Positions 11,849 through 23,352 of a stretch of DNA of 64,000 bases are shown here, piece after piece. The stretch is from Artemia franciscana (lineage: Eukaryota; Arthropoda; Branchiopoda; Anostraca; Artemiidae), in the NCBI RefSeq assembly GCF_032884065.1, contig NC_088867.1, positions 55,324,968 through 55,388,967 of the forward strand. Reading direction: 5' to 3'. Positions within the stretch are counted from its first letter, which is position 1. Each line of letters opens with the position of its first letter. A program made the translations under genes and the position numbers. The notes below the pieces were generated by a model that worked only from the letters and a program-made list of their open reading frames with translations, made no database searches and had not been told where the DNA came from.

Positions 11849-12257
11849 GTGAAAAGCCAATATGTTTTGTTGTGTTCCAAAGTTTTGGCTGCTGATAGTA
11901 TCAGGCCCGTTAAATTGAAACGGTACCTTGAATCTATTCATTCTGAATACGTTGGTAAGCACCAAGAGTTTGTTTTTGAAGAATATTGGATGAGATATCT
12001 AAAAACAAGCAAATTTTCAGAAAAAAACCTGTTCATGTTCCATCAAATGCATTACTAGCATCACAACTATTGTTGTACAAAATTGCGCAACGTAAAGAAC
12101 CCCAGACAATAGCAGAAACCTTAGATTTTCTAGCAGCTATTGATATGTCAAAACAACGTTTAGCCAATCTTATTCGAAACAGCTTCGAAAAATACCGCTT
12201 GCTGTTAATACAAGTGGCAGAAGAATTGATGATATATCTGGAAATCTTTGTAACCAA
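11849..12257 (+). pseudogene. hAT/ZBED-type transposase remnant
   Basis: Two overlapping frames read CSKVLAADSIRPVKLKRYL, IHSEYVGKHQEF, KNKQIFRKK, VPSNALLASQLLLYKIAQ and EPQTIAETLDFLAAIDM. These match the N-terminal BED-finger and following region of ZBED5/SCAND3/FAM200-type proteins, which derive from hAT transposases. The BED finger is damaged: one Cys and one His of the zinc ligands appear replaced (QYVLLC, KRYLESIH). A frameshift joins the two frames near 11986. The sequence stops abruptly at 12257, where copy B of the 1.74-kb repeat begins, so that insertion truncates it. It could derive from a domesticated gene instead of a transposon; either way it is not functional. Confidence 0.75.
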
Positions 12258-14007
12258 TTAAATAAAAAAAAAAACAAGTTTTTTTAACTGAAAGTAAGGA
12301 GCAACATTAAAACTTAAAACGAACAGAAATTACTTCGTATATGAAAGGGGCTGCTTCCTCATCAACGCCCCGCTCTTTACGCTAAAGTTTGACTCTTTCT
12401 CTCAATTCTTCTTTTTAAAACAGTAAAAAACTTTAGCGTAAAGAGCGGGGCGTTGATAAGGAAGCAGCCCCTTTCATATGCGAAGTAATTTCTGTTCGTT
12501 TTAAGTTTTAATGTCGCTCCTTACTTTCAGTTAAAAAAACTTGTTTGTCGCTCCTTACTTTCAGTTAAAAAAACTTGTTTTTTTATTTAATTTCTGAACG
12601 TTTTTGAATCAATGCATGTTTTGATTTTGGCTCTCCGCAGAGGAATAATTAAAACGAAATTTGCAATTTATTTTTTTTTGGCTAAATGGCTTTCTCATAA
12701 TTTGATCGAATGATTTTGAGAAAAAAAGAGCGGGGGAGGAAGCCTAGTTGCCCTCCGATTTTCGGTTAATTAAAAAGACAACTAGAACTTTTAATTTTTT
12801 ACGAATCTTTTTATTAGTAAAAGATATACGTAACTTATAAATTAGCTTACGTAAAGAACTTATGTATTCTCATGTTTTTATTACATATATGAGGGGGTTC
12901 GCCCCCTCGTCAGTACCTCGCTCTTTACACTAAAGCTTAAATTTTGTCCCAATTCATTAAGAATGAACCCTGAATCACAAAAGCCGCAAAATAAATAGTT
13001 GAAATTACTAAAAAAAAATTAGCGTAAAGAGCGAGGTATTAGGAGGAGGTGAGCCCCTCATATGGGTAATAATTTCTGTTCGTTTTAAGTTTTAATGCTG
13101 CTTTTTACTTCCAGCTGAAAAAAAACTTTTTCATATTTATTTTTTCATTGTTTTTTTTTAAAGTAATGCTAGTAAATCCTGCACTCCCTTCATGGAAATT
13201 TTCTTCCCCCATGACTAATTCCCCCATGGAAAGTTCCCCCAGCATATCCCCCTCTTCTCAACCCCCCCCCCTCCAACCAAAAAATCGTCGTGAAAACGCC
13301 TGTACACTTCCCAATAACCATTACTATATGTAAGCACTGGTCAAAGTTTGTAACTTGTAGCCCCTCCCACGGGGACTGTGGGGGAGTAAGTGGTCCCCAA
13401 AGACGTAGTTATAAAGTTTTTCGACTGCGCTGAATAAAATGGCTATCTCAGAATTTTCATCTGTTGACTTTGGGAAAATAATTAGCGTGGGAGGGGGCCT
13501 AGGTGCCCTCCAATTTTTTTGGTCACTTAAAAAGGGCACTAGAACTTTTCATTTCCGTTAGAATGAGCCCTCTCGCAACATTCTAGGACAAGTGGGTCGA
13601 TACGTTCACCCCTGGGAAAAAACAAACAAAAAAAAACCAAACAAATAAACACGCATGCGTGATCTGACTTCTGGCAAAAAATACAAAATTCCACATTTTT
13701 GTAGATAGGAGCTTGAAACTTCTTCAGTAGGGTTCTTTGATACGCTGAATCTGATGGTGTGATTTTTGTTAAGATCTTTGACTTTTAGGGGGTGTTTCCC
13801 CCTATTTTCTAAAATAACGCAAATTTTCTCAGGCTTGTAACTTTTGATAGGCAAGACTAAACTTGATGAAACTTATATATTTAAAATCAGCATTAAAACG
13901 CGATTCTTTTGATGTAGCTATTGGTATAAAAATTCTATTTTTTAGAGTTTTGGTTACTATTGAGCCGGGTCGCTCCTTACTATAGTTCGTTACCACGAAC
14001 TGTTTGA
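12258..14007 (-). mobile_element. 1.74-kb hairpin-rich repeat, copy B (minus)
   Basis: Full-length, reverse-oriented copy: the TCAAACAG start is at 14007 and the ATTTAA end at 12258. It includes the terminal foldback (about 12265-12590) and the poly-T/CCCC blocks. A tandem duplication of about 39 bp (gtcgctccttactttcagtt repeated at about 12512 and 12547) lies within the foldback arm. The left neighbour is the hAT remnant and the right neighbour a LINE 3' relic. Confidence 0.85.
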
Positions 14008-14350
14008 TTAGTTTCTCGGATGCTTTCTTCAAAATTCTCCATACAAGTAAATGAAGCTAATGATGTAGCTAATTTGTCATCCATTATCCGCCGAACACGC
14101 CCTAGCCATCTCAACCTTCCTCTCACTATAGCCCTAAAAAGCAGGATTGAACTTGTAAAGTGTCTACTTCTCTGTTAAATGTGACTTTTTCTCTGTGCTC
14201 TCTTCTTTGGAGTCTGATGGTAGCATTGGCTTCCAATATGGGGTTCCACCGGTGGAGGATGTAATGGTTGTGGTCCATAACCCTTAGCGGTAGGTTAACA
14301 ACCACCCCTCACATATACTCATCCTCCCAGCCTCCTTAGTAAATTTTATA
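14008..14350 (-). pseudogene. LINE C-terminal relic, minus strand
   Basis: Translated on the minus strand, about 14137-14081 reads AIVRGRLRWLGRVRRIMDD. This is the RLRWLGHVxRMxDD motif at the C-terminus of the same kind of LINE ORF2 as at 60440-60673. The rest (to about 14350) looks like degraded 3' sequence of the element. The copy-B repeat sits directly against it at 14007. Confidence 0.6.
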
Positions 14351-14615
14351 GGTCTTCTGCTCGTCAGCAGGCTACCACATCATCGAAGAGAGATCTTTGA
14401 TGGCTAATTTAAAAGCTATTGCTCATCTCTATGGGCTTTTTTTTTTATATTACAAATTCTACTATCGGTAAGTGCCATCATCTTGTAGCAGTAGCAGCAA
14501 TCTAGTAAAGAGCGAACCACAGTTAAAAGTAACCAAATATGGATAAAGGCATTTAAAAAAAAAATCTGCCTAATGAGGAAAATTTGTCTTCTGACACTCA
14601 CTCATTCAGGAATGA
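14351..14615. other. Non-coding spacer, nothing recognised
   Basis: Short AT-rich spacer before the Helitron leader; no gene was recognised. Confidence 0.45.
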
Positions 14616-14710
14616 CAACTATTATTTTGGTTAATCTTAGTAATTCGAAAACCTTAAAACAGATACTTAAAAATTTGAGGTTTATTATAAATTGTTGAGC
14701 TTTAGCAAGC

Positions 14711-15154
14711 TTGGCACGTGAAGATTTTTCCAACTGTCAATGTTATAGAATGTTACCAAAAAGCAAAACCAGGCTTGCGGTTCAAAGAGAAAGGGCCAGA
14801 TTAGGAATGTGCAATTTACGTCAACGAAGGCGTGTCGAGGAACTACCAGAGCAACGCGAAACCAGACTTGCTGCTGAAAGAGAAAGTAAAAAAAGAAGGC
14901 ATGTCGAGGAATCACAAGAGCAACGAGAAAACAGGCTTGCGGCTTCAAGAGATAATGCCAGATTAGGAATGTGCGATTTACGTCAACGAAGGCGTGTCGA
15001 GGAACTACCAGAGCAACGCGAAACCAGACTTGCTGCTAAAAGAGAAAGTGAAAAAAGAAGGCGTGTCGAGGAATCACAAGAGCAACGTGAAAACAGGCTT
15101 GCGGCTTCAAGAGATAATGCCAAAAGAAAGCGTGCCGAGGAATCACAAGAGTAA
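14711..15154 (+). pseudogene. Helitron Rep/helicase N-terminal charged repeats
   Basis: A 147-codon open frame built of Arg/Glu-rich repeats such as RLAAxRExxRxRxxEExxEQREN. At DNA level a 162-bp unit (gccagattaggaatgtgc at 14795 and 14957) is tandemly duplicated, keeping frame (54 codons). It is probably coiled-coil or DNA-binding. It ends at a premature TAA within another repeat (EESQE, stop, then REN-type sequence), after which translation of the same protein would continue out to 15226. Confidence 0.8.
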
Positions 15155-15225
15155 CGTGAAAATTATCGCCGGCATTCAGGTACAGCCCAGTCGATGATTA
15201 TAGTAGATGTGTTCAAATCGGGACT

Positions 15226-15717
15226 ATGTCTAAAATTTGTCCCTACTGCAAGGCTTTGAAATTTAATGGTGAAACAATGGGAATGTGTTGCGCCTCAGGA
15301 AAAGTTAAACTTCCTCAACTGGCTGCACCCCCAGAGCCATTGAAGACTTTGCTTACTGGAACTACGTCAGAATCTAAGCGTTTCTTATCAAACATCAGAA
15401 AATATAACTCATGTTTCCAAATGACGTCGTTTGTTGCCCAAATCGAAAATCAAGATCAATTTATGCCTACTTTCAAAGTAAAAGGGCAAATTTATCATAG
15501 AGCAGGGTCTCTTCTACCATTCTCAGATGAAGATCATAAATTTTTACAACTGTACTTCATCAGTGATAGCAATTCTGAATTGAATGCACGTTGCGAAATG
15601 TTTCCCGACGTTGAAAGGACTATCGTTTCCGAATTGCAACTTCTTTTCCACGAAAATAATGACTTAGTGCATCTGTTGAAAACAGCTGTCGATTTGATGC
15701 CTACTGAATTCGCATAA
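15226..15717 (+). pseudogene. Helitron-like N-terminal domain, part 1
   Basis: This frame contains CPYCKALKFNGETMGMCC, a Cys-rich zinc-binding motif common ahead of Helitron Rep domains. It is followed by SGKVKLPQL, QIYHRAGSLLP, FLQLYFISD and LFHENNDLVHLLKTAVDL. It is nearly colinear with the minus-strand copy at 29208-29753 (same QIYHRAGSLLPFS, LQLYFISD and LFHENN phrases). A frameshift at about 15715 separates it from the next piece (HKIVISADKTP). Confidence 0.85.
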
Positions 15718-15757
15718 AATTGTTATTTCTGCTGACAAAACGCCTACTGGCGAACAT

Positions 15758-16276
15758 GTGCGTAGATACAGTGCTCCAACTATCGACGAAGTGGCAATCG
15801 TTATGGTGGGTGATCAGTTTTTACCTCGAGATATTATTCTTCATAAGCGAAACGCTCAGTTGGTAAGAATTGCTGAAACTCATCGATGCTACGATGCCTT
15901 ACAATATCCTATCATTTTTTGGGATGGAGCCGACGGCTATCACTTTAATAATAAATTGATAGATCCATCCACTAATAAACAAACGGATAAGAAATGCAGC
16001 GCAATGAATTATTATTCCTATAGACTAATGATTCGTCACAATGAAGATAATTATATTTTAAAATGCCGTCAATTGTTTCACCAATACATCGTTGATATGT
16101 ATGCAAAGATTGAATCAGAACGTTTGCTATTTATCCGTCTGAATCAGACCAAGCTCCGCTGTGAACAATACATTCATTTGCGAGATGCAGTTGTAAATGA
16201 CAGTAATACCACTAACTTTGGAAGATTAACAATTTTTACCTTCGTCATATGCTGGCAGTCCCCGTCATATGCATGA
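15758..16276 (+). pseudogene. Helitron-like N-terminal domain, part 2
   Basis: Continues with RRYSAPTIDEVAIVMVGDQF, ALQYPIIFWDGADGYHF, SAMNYYSYRLMIR, CRQLFHQYIVDMYAKIE and RLLFIRLNQTKLRCEQYIHL. These are hallmark phrases of the Helitron_like_N domain that precedes the HUH nuclease. A frameshift near 16235-16255 shifts to the next frame. Confidence 0.88.
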
Positions 16277-16993
16277 ATATACTCAAGATGCTATTGAGTA
16301 TGTTCGTCTCTATGGTCGTCCAGATTTATTTGTTACATTTACATGTAATCAATCTTGGGACGAGATACAGCAGCTTTTACTTCAAGGAAGAATCGGCGAT
16401 TCATAGACAAGACATTACGGCCCGTGTCTTCCGGCAAAAGTTGAAATCACTGATAAACTACATAGTAAAACTTAAAGTTTTTGGGTCAGTGCGATGCTGG
16501 GTGTACTCAGTGGAATGGCAAAAACAAGGATTGCCACACGCACATATACTAATCTGGCTACATGATAAAATTACTTCTAATGAAATTCATGATGTGATTT
16601 CCGCTGAAATACCTGATGAAAATGTCGATGAGGGCTTATATGGTATTGTGGTAAAAAAAATATGATACACGGACCTTGCAGTGCACTGAACGAAAAATCA
16701 CTATGCATGGCCAAAGGAAGGTGCACAAAGCAATATACTCGACTTTTAGTACCCAACACAATTACCGGCAATGATGGTTACCCACAATATAGAAGAATAT
16801 CTACTGAAGACGGTGGTAAGATAGCAATAATAAAGAAGCGTAACAGTACCACCATCGAAGTAGATAACCAGTAGGTTGTTCCATATTCCCCTTTATTATC
16901 AAAAACATTTAATGCACACATAAACGTTGAATATTGTAACTCCGTGAAGGCAATCAAATAAATATGTAAATACGTCAACAAAGGCAGTGACAT
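16249..16993 (+). pseudogene. Helitron HUH Rep nuclease domain
   Basis: The Rep motif GLPHAHILIWL is at about 16530-16560, giving the two metal-binding His residues of the HUH endonuclease that nicks Helitron termini. Downstream are MIHGPCSALNEKS, CMAKGRCTKQY, GYPQYRR and, after a TGG-to-TAG nonsense change at 16872-16874, VVPYSPLLSKTFNAHINVEY and KYICKYVNKGSD. The catalytic Tyr region (YICKYxxKG) can still be read at about 16960-16990. Frameshifts near 16270 and 16665 and the nonsense codon inactivate it. Confidence 0.87.
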
Positions 16994-16999
16994 GGCAGT

Positions 17000-17565
17000 T
17001 TTTGGCTTGCAGTCCGAAATCAGTGATATCGATGAAATCGTACAATATCAGGCTGGAAGATACATAAGCAGTAATGAAGCTGTTTGGTGAATTCTTTCAT
17101 TTCCGATACATGAACGAAGTCCAGCTGTTGTTCACTTAGCGGTACATTTACAGAATGGTCAACGTCTTTATTTTTCGGAATCCAACGTGCAACAAAGAGC
17201 CCTGAATCCACCGGATACAACGTTAACTGCTTTCTTTCCGTTATGCCAAAATGATTCTTTTGCAAAAAAAATACTGTATACTGAAGTGCCTTCGTATTAC
17301 ACGTGGAATACTAAAAGTAAATCATTTGAACGTCGAAAACAGGCTAAGTCAGTCGAAAGCTAACCTACCATCTTCAAAGATACCACGATAGATACCAGGT
17401 TAGGTAGATACCAGGAAGACTCTACACCATTCACCCCAATCAACATGAATGCTTCTTTTTACGCCTGCTTTTGGTGAATATACCCGGTCCGACGTCCTTT
17501 GAGTATTTCAGAAATGTAAACGGTACTATGACACTTACCGTAGTGCATGCCAAGCCCTGAATTTA
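17000..17565 (+). pseudogene. Helitron linker between Rep and helicase, decayed
   Basis: Fragments of the Helitron linker are readable across shifting frames: ISDIDEIVQYQAGRYISS, RSPAVVHLAVHLQNGQR and KKILYTEVPSYYTWN. There are many stops. No separate gene is present. Confidence 0.7.
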
Positions 17566-19345
17566 TTGGAAAATGACCAACACTGGGATAACTGCATCAA
17601 TGACGCGTGCGAAACGTCAACTCCAAGTCAAATTTGTGCATTGTTTGGAATCATACTAACAACTTGCTCTCCTTCAGCTCCTACAGAGTTATGGGAAAAA
17701 TTTAAATCGAAAATGTCCGAAGATACACTCCATCGAAAACGGTTAGAGACGTCAGATATGACTTTTGATTTTACATCAGAAATTTATAACTACACTTTAG
17801 TTATTATTGAAGATTTGTGCTTATGTATGGCAAACAAACCTCTTCAGGATTTGGAAATGCCTTCACCTAATCGTACCGCTGCTGTTTCGACATGTGTAGA
17901 ATTGGATCGAAAACAAAGTTACAACACGAGTGATCTGTTGTCTTACGTACAAAATAATATTTCTAAATTAACGTCTGAGCTAAAAGACATTTATGATACG
18001 ATAATGCATTGTGTCGTTAACAACGCTGGAGAAATCTTCTTTTTGGATGCACCAGGTGGAACTGTTAAAACGTTTGTGATAAAACTGATTCTGGCATCAA
18101 TTCGATCAAAAGATGATATAGCGTTGGCAATTGCGTCGTCCGGAATAGATGCAATGTTGCTGCCTGGTGGAAGAACTGCTCATTCCGCTTTGAAATTGCC
18201 TCTGAATTTGCATTCTACAGAAACTCCCACGTGCAATATTTCAAAATCATCTGAGATGGGTAAAGTATTTCAGCAATGCAAACTTATTATTTGGTACGAG
18301 TGCACAATGGCACACAAAAAAATCGCTCGAGGCTCTGGAGCAATCATTGCGAGATTTGAGAGGAAATTCGAAACCCTTTGGCAGCACATTAATATTACTT
18401 GCGGGAGATTTCAGGCAAACATTACCTATAATACCTAGATCAAACCCTGCAGACGAAATGAATGCTTGCCTGAAAAATTCTAATTTATGGGCACACGTAA
18501 AGACATTAGAATTAACTACAAATATGCGTGTCCGGTTGCAAAACGATGACTCTGGTCAAACAGTTTCAGATCAATTGCTGGCAATTGGAAACGAGAAGCT
18601 CCCAGTACACTCAGTTTCAGTACGTATACAACTACCCGCTGAATTCTGTAATTTAGTGACGTCCAAAAATGAATTGGTTGAAAAAGTATTTCCGAATATT
18701 CTAACCAACTATAAAAATCATAAATGGCTAAGTGAACCAGCGATTCTGGCAGCCAAAAATAAAGACGTCCACGAAATCAACAATATTGTTTTGACCAAGA
18801 TTCGAGACCAGGCAGTCCTTTTCAAGTCAGTCGACACAGTTCTGGAACCAAATGGAGCGGTTAATCATCCATCTGAATTTTTAAATTCCCTGGATCTCCC
18901 AGGGTTTCCACCACACGTGCAAGAACTAAAAATAGGCGTACCAATAATATTGTTACGAAATATCAATCCACCAAAGCTTTGTAATGGCACGCGACTTGCC
19001 GTAAAAAAAAAACAATGGAAAATGTAATAGAGGCAACGGTCTTGACAGGGCCTTTTGAGGGTGAAGCTGTTCTTATTCCTCGCATTCCCATGATTCCAAC
19101 GGATCTGCCTTTTCAATTTAAAAGATTGCAATTCCCAATTCGATTAGCATTTGCAATCACCATCAACAAAGCTCAAGGTCAATCATTAGAAAAATGCGGT
19201 ATAGATCTTAATACAGATTGTTTTCCCATGGACAATTGTACGTTGCATGTTCGAGGGGCGGTAAACCTGACAATCTATTTATATGCACCGACAATGGGAC
19301 AGCGAAGAATGTTGTATATTCGCAAGTTTTACGTAGTTAATTTGT
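17566..19345 (+). pseudogene. Helitron Pif1-type helicase domain
   Basis: Reads WDNCINDACETSTPSQICAL, LFGIILTTCSPS and FFLDAPGGTVKTF; the Walker A should be GGTGKTF and has Gly to Val. It continues with IALAIASSGIDAMLL, GGRTAHSALKLPL, LAGDFRQTLPII, MRVRLQND, FPPHVQELKIGVPIILLRN, LCNGTRL and FAITINKAQGQSLEKCGIDL. Frameshifts lie near 18340, 19010 and 19245; the last converts the VACSRVGKPDN motif to another frame. The Walker-A change and frameshifts show an inactive copy. Confidence 0.9.
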
Positions 19346-19364
19346 ATATATCTATTTTTATCTA

Positions 19365-19731
19365 TCTATATATATATAAAATAATGTTGTTTGTCTGTCT
19401 GTCGACTGACGTCACTGTCCGCATATGACGTCTGAATTATTTCATCATATACCAATTCAAAAACAAATGGATTCAAGCCAAAGTAGCTTGAGTTGAGTTA
19501 CCAAGAGTTGGTAAAGCGTTATGTTCCAGGTTCGGTTAGTAATCACCATCAACAAAGCTCAAGGACAATCATTAGAATAATGAGGTATATATCTGAATAC
19601 GGATTGTTTTTCCCATGGACAATTATATGTTGCATGTTCAAGAGTCGGTAAACCTGACAATCTATTTATATGTACAGACAATGGGACAGTGAAGAATATT
19701 GTATATTCGCAAGTTTTACGTAGCTAAAAAC

Positions 19732-19798
<67 letters not shown>
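19365..19798 (+). mobile_element. Helitron fragment: 5' end plus 3' coding relic and (TA)n
   Basis: A typical 5' terminus (tctatatatatataaaat…gtttgtctgtctgtcgactg) at 19365-19415 is followed by a relic of the helicase C-terminus from about 19545 (aatcaccatcaacaaagctc …) to about 19725 (ttcgcaagttttacgtag). About 65 bp of (TA)n (19733-19798) follow. A second Helitron 5' end begins exactly at the end of the TA run. Confidence 0.75.
19733..19798. repeat. (TA)n microsatellite
   Basis: Pure TA dinucleotide run, with a Helitron 5' end (TC) directly following. Compare the identical arrangement at 31088-31181. Confidence 0.95.
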
Positions 19799-19801
<3 letters not shown>

Positions 19802-20596
19802 ATATATATAAAAATAAGTTGTCTGTCTGTCTGTGTGTCAGGTGACGTCATGTTTCTGTGTCGACTGACGTCATGAAGTTAGTTGTCGTCATTTTTGCTA
19901 TGACGGTGACGTCATTAACGGTATTTAAGACATTTGTTCACGGAAAAATGTTTAATTGTAAAATGACTGAAGAACCTACAATGGCAACAGCCGAGGAAGC
20001 TGCTCAAAGAGTTTATGCCAAAAACCTCAAAGAGAAATTACAGACTGGGACACCCGGACACAAATCACGACCGGGACACAGGGAATATAAGTGACGGCCG
20101 GGACACAGGGATTGTTCGAATAGAAATTACAGACCGGGACACCGGGACACAAATGACGACCGGGACACCGGGACACAGGGAATATAAATGACAACCGGGA
20201 CACTCAAAGAGAAATTACAAACTGGGACACCGGGACCCAAATGACGACCGGGACACAGGGAATATAAATGACGACCGGGACACAGGGACACATCATTAGA
20301 ATAATGAGGTATAGATCTGAATACGGATTGTTTTTCCCATGGACAATTATATGTTGCATGTTCAAGAGTCAGTAAACCTCACAATCTATTTATATGCACA
20401 GACAATGGGACAGCGAAGAATGTTGTATATTCGCATGTTTTACGTAGTTAAAAACATATATTTATATCTATCTATATTCACAGGTGGGACACAGGGACAC
20501 AACTACAATGGCGCGTAACTAATATGGCGCGTAACGACTTACGCGCGCGGGGGGGGGGGCTTGGGGGGGGCGCGAAGCGCCCCACCAACAAGCTAG
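19799..20596 (+). mobile_element. Short non-autonomous Helitron, 798 bp
   Basis: The 5' end tctatatatataaaaataag begins with TC at 19799. The 3' end has a hairpin, GGGGCGC-GAA-GCGCCCC (20567-20583), then CTAG at 20593-20596. It is flanked by A (19798) and T (20597), as expected for A/T Helitron insertion. The interior holds 'gacgaccgggacacaggg' minisatellite repeats (about 20045-20290) and the helicase C-terminal relic (about 20290-20450). A second 'acaagctagta' follows at 20604-20614, so the exact end may be either CTAG. Confidence 0.88.
20045..20290. repeat. GGGACAC minisatellite within Helitron
   Basis: Imperfect tandem repeats of gacgaccgggacacaggg and aatataaatgac. Homologous arrays lie at 30720-30880 and 31290-31640 in other Helitron derivatives. 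Confidence 0.9.
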
Positions 20597-20614
20597 TATA
20601 CCCACAAGCTAGTA

Positions 20615-21099
20615 TATATAATATTTACTTTACCTATTGTTGCTAAAGGGAGGGATATATTAATAGGATAAGCTTGTTTTGGTTTTACTTGGTTGTTTTA
20701 CATTTGCTGTTTTTTTTTTCATAGGCATGTATTTTGGGGGTGATACCTGACGCGGGGATGCCATGGATATTCTGTGGTAGCCACAACACTGTTCTGGGTA
20801 GAGAATTTAGAGTGGCGAAACCCTATATAGGCCAGTGTATTCTCCTGATGAGCCCTTATGTTGGGTGTTGCCTCTGAATTATTTGTCTATATTATTTTTT
20901 CTATTGTTCGGTAAATGACGACTTATACTTATTGACGACATGACTGCCTGTCCATGGATTATTCTTTATGGTTGATTGTGTGTGGCTATGCTGTTTGACC
21001 TATGTGATTGTATGGATGAGTAGGGTTAAGGCCTCATTCAAGTGCTGGTCTATATTAATCACTAATTTAGGAAAACAGTCTTCCTTTTCTCCTTCTGTC
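20615..21099. other. Spacer between Helitron ends, nothing recognised
   Basis: Moderately AT-rich; no gene seen. It could be captured or host DNA, because a Helitron 3' end follows at 21100-21225 without its own nearby 5' end. Confidence 0.4.
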
Positions 21100-21225
21100 T
21101 CTACAATGGCGCGTAACTACTACGGCTCGTAACGACTTACACGCGTAGGGGGCTTGGGGGGGGGTTGCCAAGCGCCTCCACCAACTAGGTGTTAGTGTGG
21201 CGCGAAGCGCCACATTAACAGCTAG
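21100..21225 (+). mobile_element. Helitron 3' terminus
   Basis: Carries the family's 3' words (acaatggcgcgtaact, gtaacgacttac, G-rich run), then 'accaactaggtgttag', the stem-loop GTTAGTGTGGCGC-GAA-GCGCCACATTAAC (one mismatch, 21191-21219) and CTAG at 21222-21225. Its 5' partner is not obvious. Confidence 0.85.
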
Positions 21226-21269
21226 TTTATGTTATAAATTAGATTTGCTTTAATAATCAAATATCTTCG

Positions 21270-22216
21270 AAAAAACTGCAATATGAAAAGACAGCAAATT
21301 GGCTGCAGTTAGAACACAAGGGACAATGAGAATTCATATATAGAAGCCTGCCGCGTGCCGCTATTTATCGTAAAAAATAAAAATATCATGGTCGTTTAGC
21401 TTTTACATTATATTCAAATTAAACTCGGGCAAATATTAATAATAAAAAAATAGTTAAAAGAAAAAACTGCAATATGAAAAGACAGCAAATTGGCTGCGGT
21501 TAGAATACAAGGGCAATGAGAATCCATATATTGAAGCCTGCTGCGTGCCGCTAAATATAGTAAAAAATAAAAATATCATGGCTGTTTTGCTTCTACATTA
21601 AATTTAAATTAAACTCGGGCAAAGATTAATAATAATAAAAAAGTTAAAAGAAAAAACTACAATATGAAAAGACAGCAAATTGGCTGCGGTTAGAATACAA
21701 GGGACAATGAGAATCCATATATAGAAGCCTGCCGCGTGCCGCTAAATATCGTAAAAAATAAAAATATCATGGCTGTTTTGTTTCTACATTAAATTTAAAT
21801 TAAACTCGGGCAAAGACTAATAATAAAAATAAAGTTAAAAGAAAAAACTGCAATATGAAAAGACAGCAAATTGGCTGCGGTTAGAATACAAGGGCAATGA
21901 GAATCCATATATTGAAGCCTGCTGCGTGCCGCTAAATATAGTAAAAAATAAAAATATCATGGCTGTTTTGCTTCTACATTAAATTCAAATTAAACTCGGG
22001 CAAATATTAATAATAAAAAAAAGTTAAAAGAAAAAACTGCAATATGAAAAGACAGCAAATTAGCTGCGGTTAGAATACAAGAGACAATGAGAATCCATAT
22101 ATTGAAGCCTGCTGCGTGCCGCTAAATATCGTAAAAAATAAAAATATCATGGCTGTTTTGCTTCTACATTAAATTTAAATTAAACTCGGGCAAAGATTAA
22201 TAATAATAAAAAAAGT
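21270..22216. repeat. Tandem array, 5 copies of about 190 bp
   Basis: Units start near 21270, 21461, 21651, 21842 and 22031, each with aactgcaatatgaaaagac, ttggctgcggttagaata, agcctgctgcgtgccgcta, atcatggctgttttgcttc and ttaaactcgggcaaa. Adjacent units differ by a few substitutions. No open frame runs through the units. The array abuts the left arm of the inverted-repeat element at 22261. Confidence 0.93.
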
Positions 22217-22260
22217 TTCTCTGAGGAAAATAAAGAAAAAAGCTGAAAATAAAAAAAGCG

Positions 22261-23352
22261 ATAATTATTGCTTCACAGTCTATATCGATAAGACTAGTGC
22301 AAACAAATATCAATAAGAATAGTGCAAATAAGTCAACTGATGATAGTTCCCTATTTTTATAAGATTATAGAAAACTAGTGCTCTACTGAAAACACAAAAT
22401 CCAAGCATAAGAAAAAAAAATACTGATTTAGGAGTCAAAAGTGAGTACATAGCCTCACACCAACAAACTAATCTACAGCGCTTTTCATGGTCTTACACTA
22501 GCTGCGATATTACTAATTTTTGGTATATAATTAAAATATCTTAAAAACAGAAGCAGAAAAATAAATCATATCAATAACTGCAAATTCATTGAACACTTCA
22601 CAAAAATATTGTGTTGATTTATCAGGTACCATCTTGGCAAGGGCAAAGCTAGGGTTTTGAGTTTGGGGGGGGGCAAAGAATGTGCCGACAAAATCGTCTA
22701 ATGTGTTGACAAATGCGGACACATAAGCTGAGTTAAGACACCCGAAGTTCCAAGACGTCCGTATTGCGTGGAGCGATATTGGAACTTTGTGGAGGGGGCA
22801 CCCCCCCCTTCTTAATTGCACCCATACATTTTGGTCTCGCCAGCTGTTATACCAATAGGGAGTAATATTCAATTGTAAATTGCGAAAAACACGCTTTAGT
22901 ATTATTCGAAATGAAGATGAAATAAAACATAATATGAACCCTAGAAATCCGGTTATTTCTCCCTATACAACGAAGAATTTAAAGCTGTGATACAAATTCT
23001 AAAGCTAATCTGTAGTCCTAATGCTATAAAGATGGCTTCATTTGACAAGCTAATCGTAAAATGTCCTTTTCAGAAACAAAACAAGATCCAATCATTGGAC
23101 TGAGCTCATTGTGCAGAAGTAATACCGAAGTAAACTAAAAAAGAGTAAAGCAACAATCCTAAGATGCTGTATTTTCTTCCAAAAGTGTTCTTAATCGGTT
23201 TGCTTTTATTGTACCAACAATTCTATATTTGTTTTATGTTTTCATTACAGTGCTAGTTTTCTATAATCATACAAACATAGGGAAATATTGTCAGTTGGTT
23301 CATTTGCACTAGTTCTATCGATATGTATTAGATAGACTGAGACACAATAATT
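22261..23352. mobile_element. Element with about 110-130-bp inverted repeats
   Basis: The left arm 22261-22393 and right arm 23240-23352 are inverted repeats (e.g. agattatagaaaactagtgc on the left; gctagttttctataatcat on the right). They enclose about 850 bp. No transposase frame was recognised, although the interior G-run at 22664-22672 sits in a 113-codon minus-strand frame with no known domain. It is probably a non-autonomous foldback-type element; target duplications are not evident. Confidence 0.65.

Larger units (their letters stand above)
14616..19345 (+). mobile_element. Decayed autonomous Helitron (Rep/helicase)
   Basis: About 4.7 kb encode, in order, an N-terminal charged repeat region, a Helitron-like N-terminal domain, an HUH Rep domain (GLPHAHILIWL) and a Pif1-type helicase. 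This arrangement is diagnostic of Helitrons, which replicate by rolling circle. The leader 14645-14755 (ttggcacgtgaagatttttcc) is shared with Helitron derivatives at about 26885-26990 and 30523-30590. Several in-frame stops and frameshifts mean no active protein. The 5' terminus could not be placed exactly. The 3' coding end at about 19345 runs into AT-rich DNA and another Helitron 5' end at 19365. Confidence 0.9.

Noticed and set aside
20045-20290. CRISPR-like array of direct repeats
   Set aside because: The repeats are an imperfect GGGACAC minisatellite in a eukaryotic Helitron, with no unique equal-length spacers.
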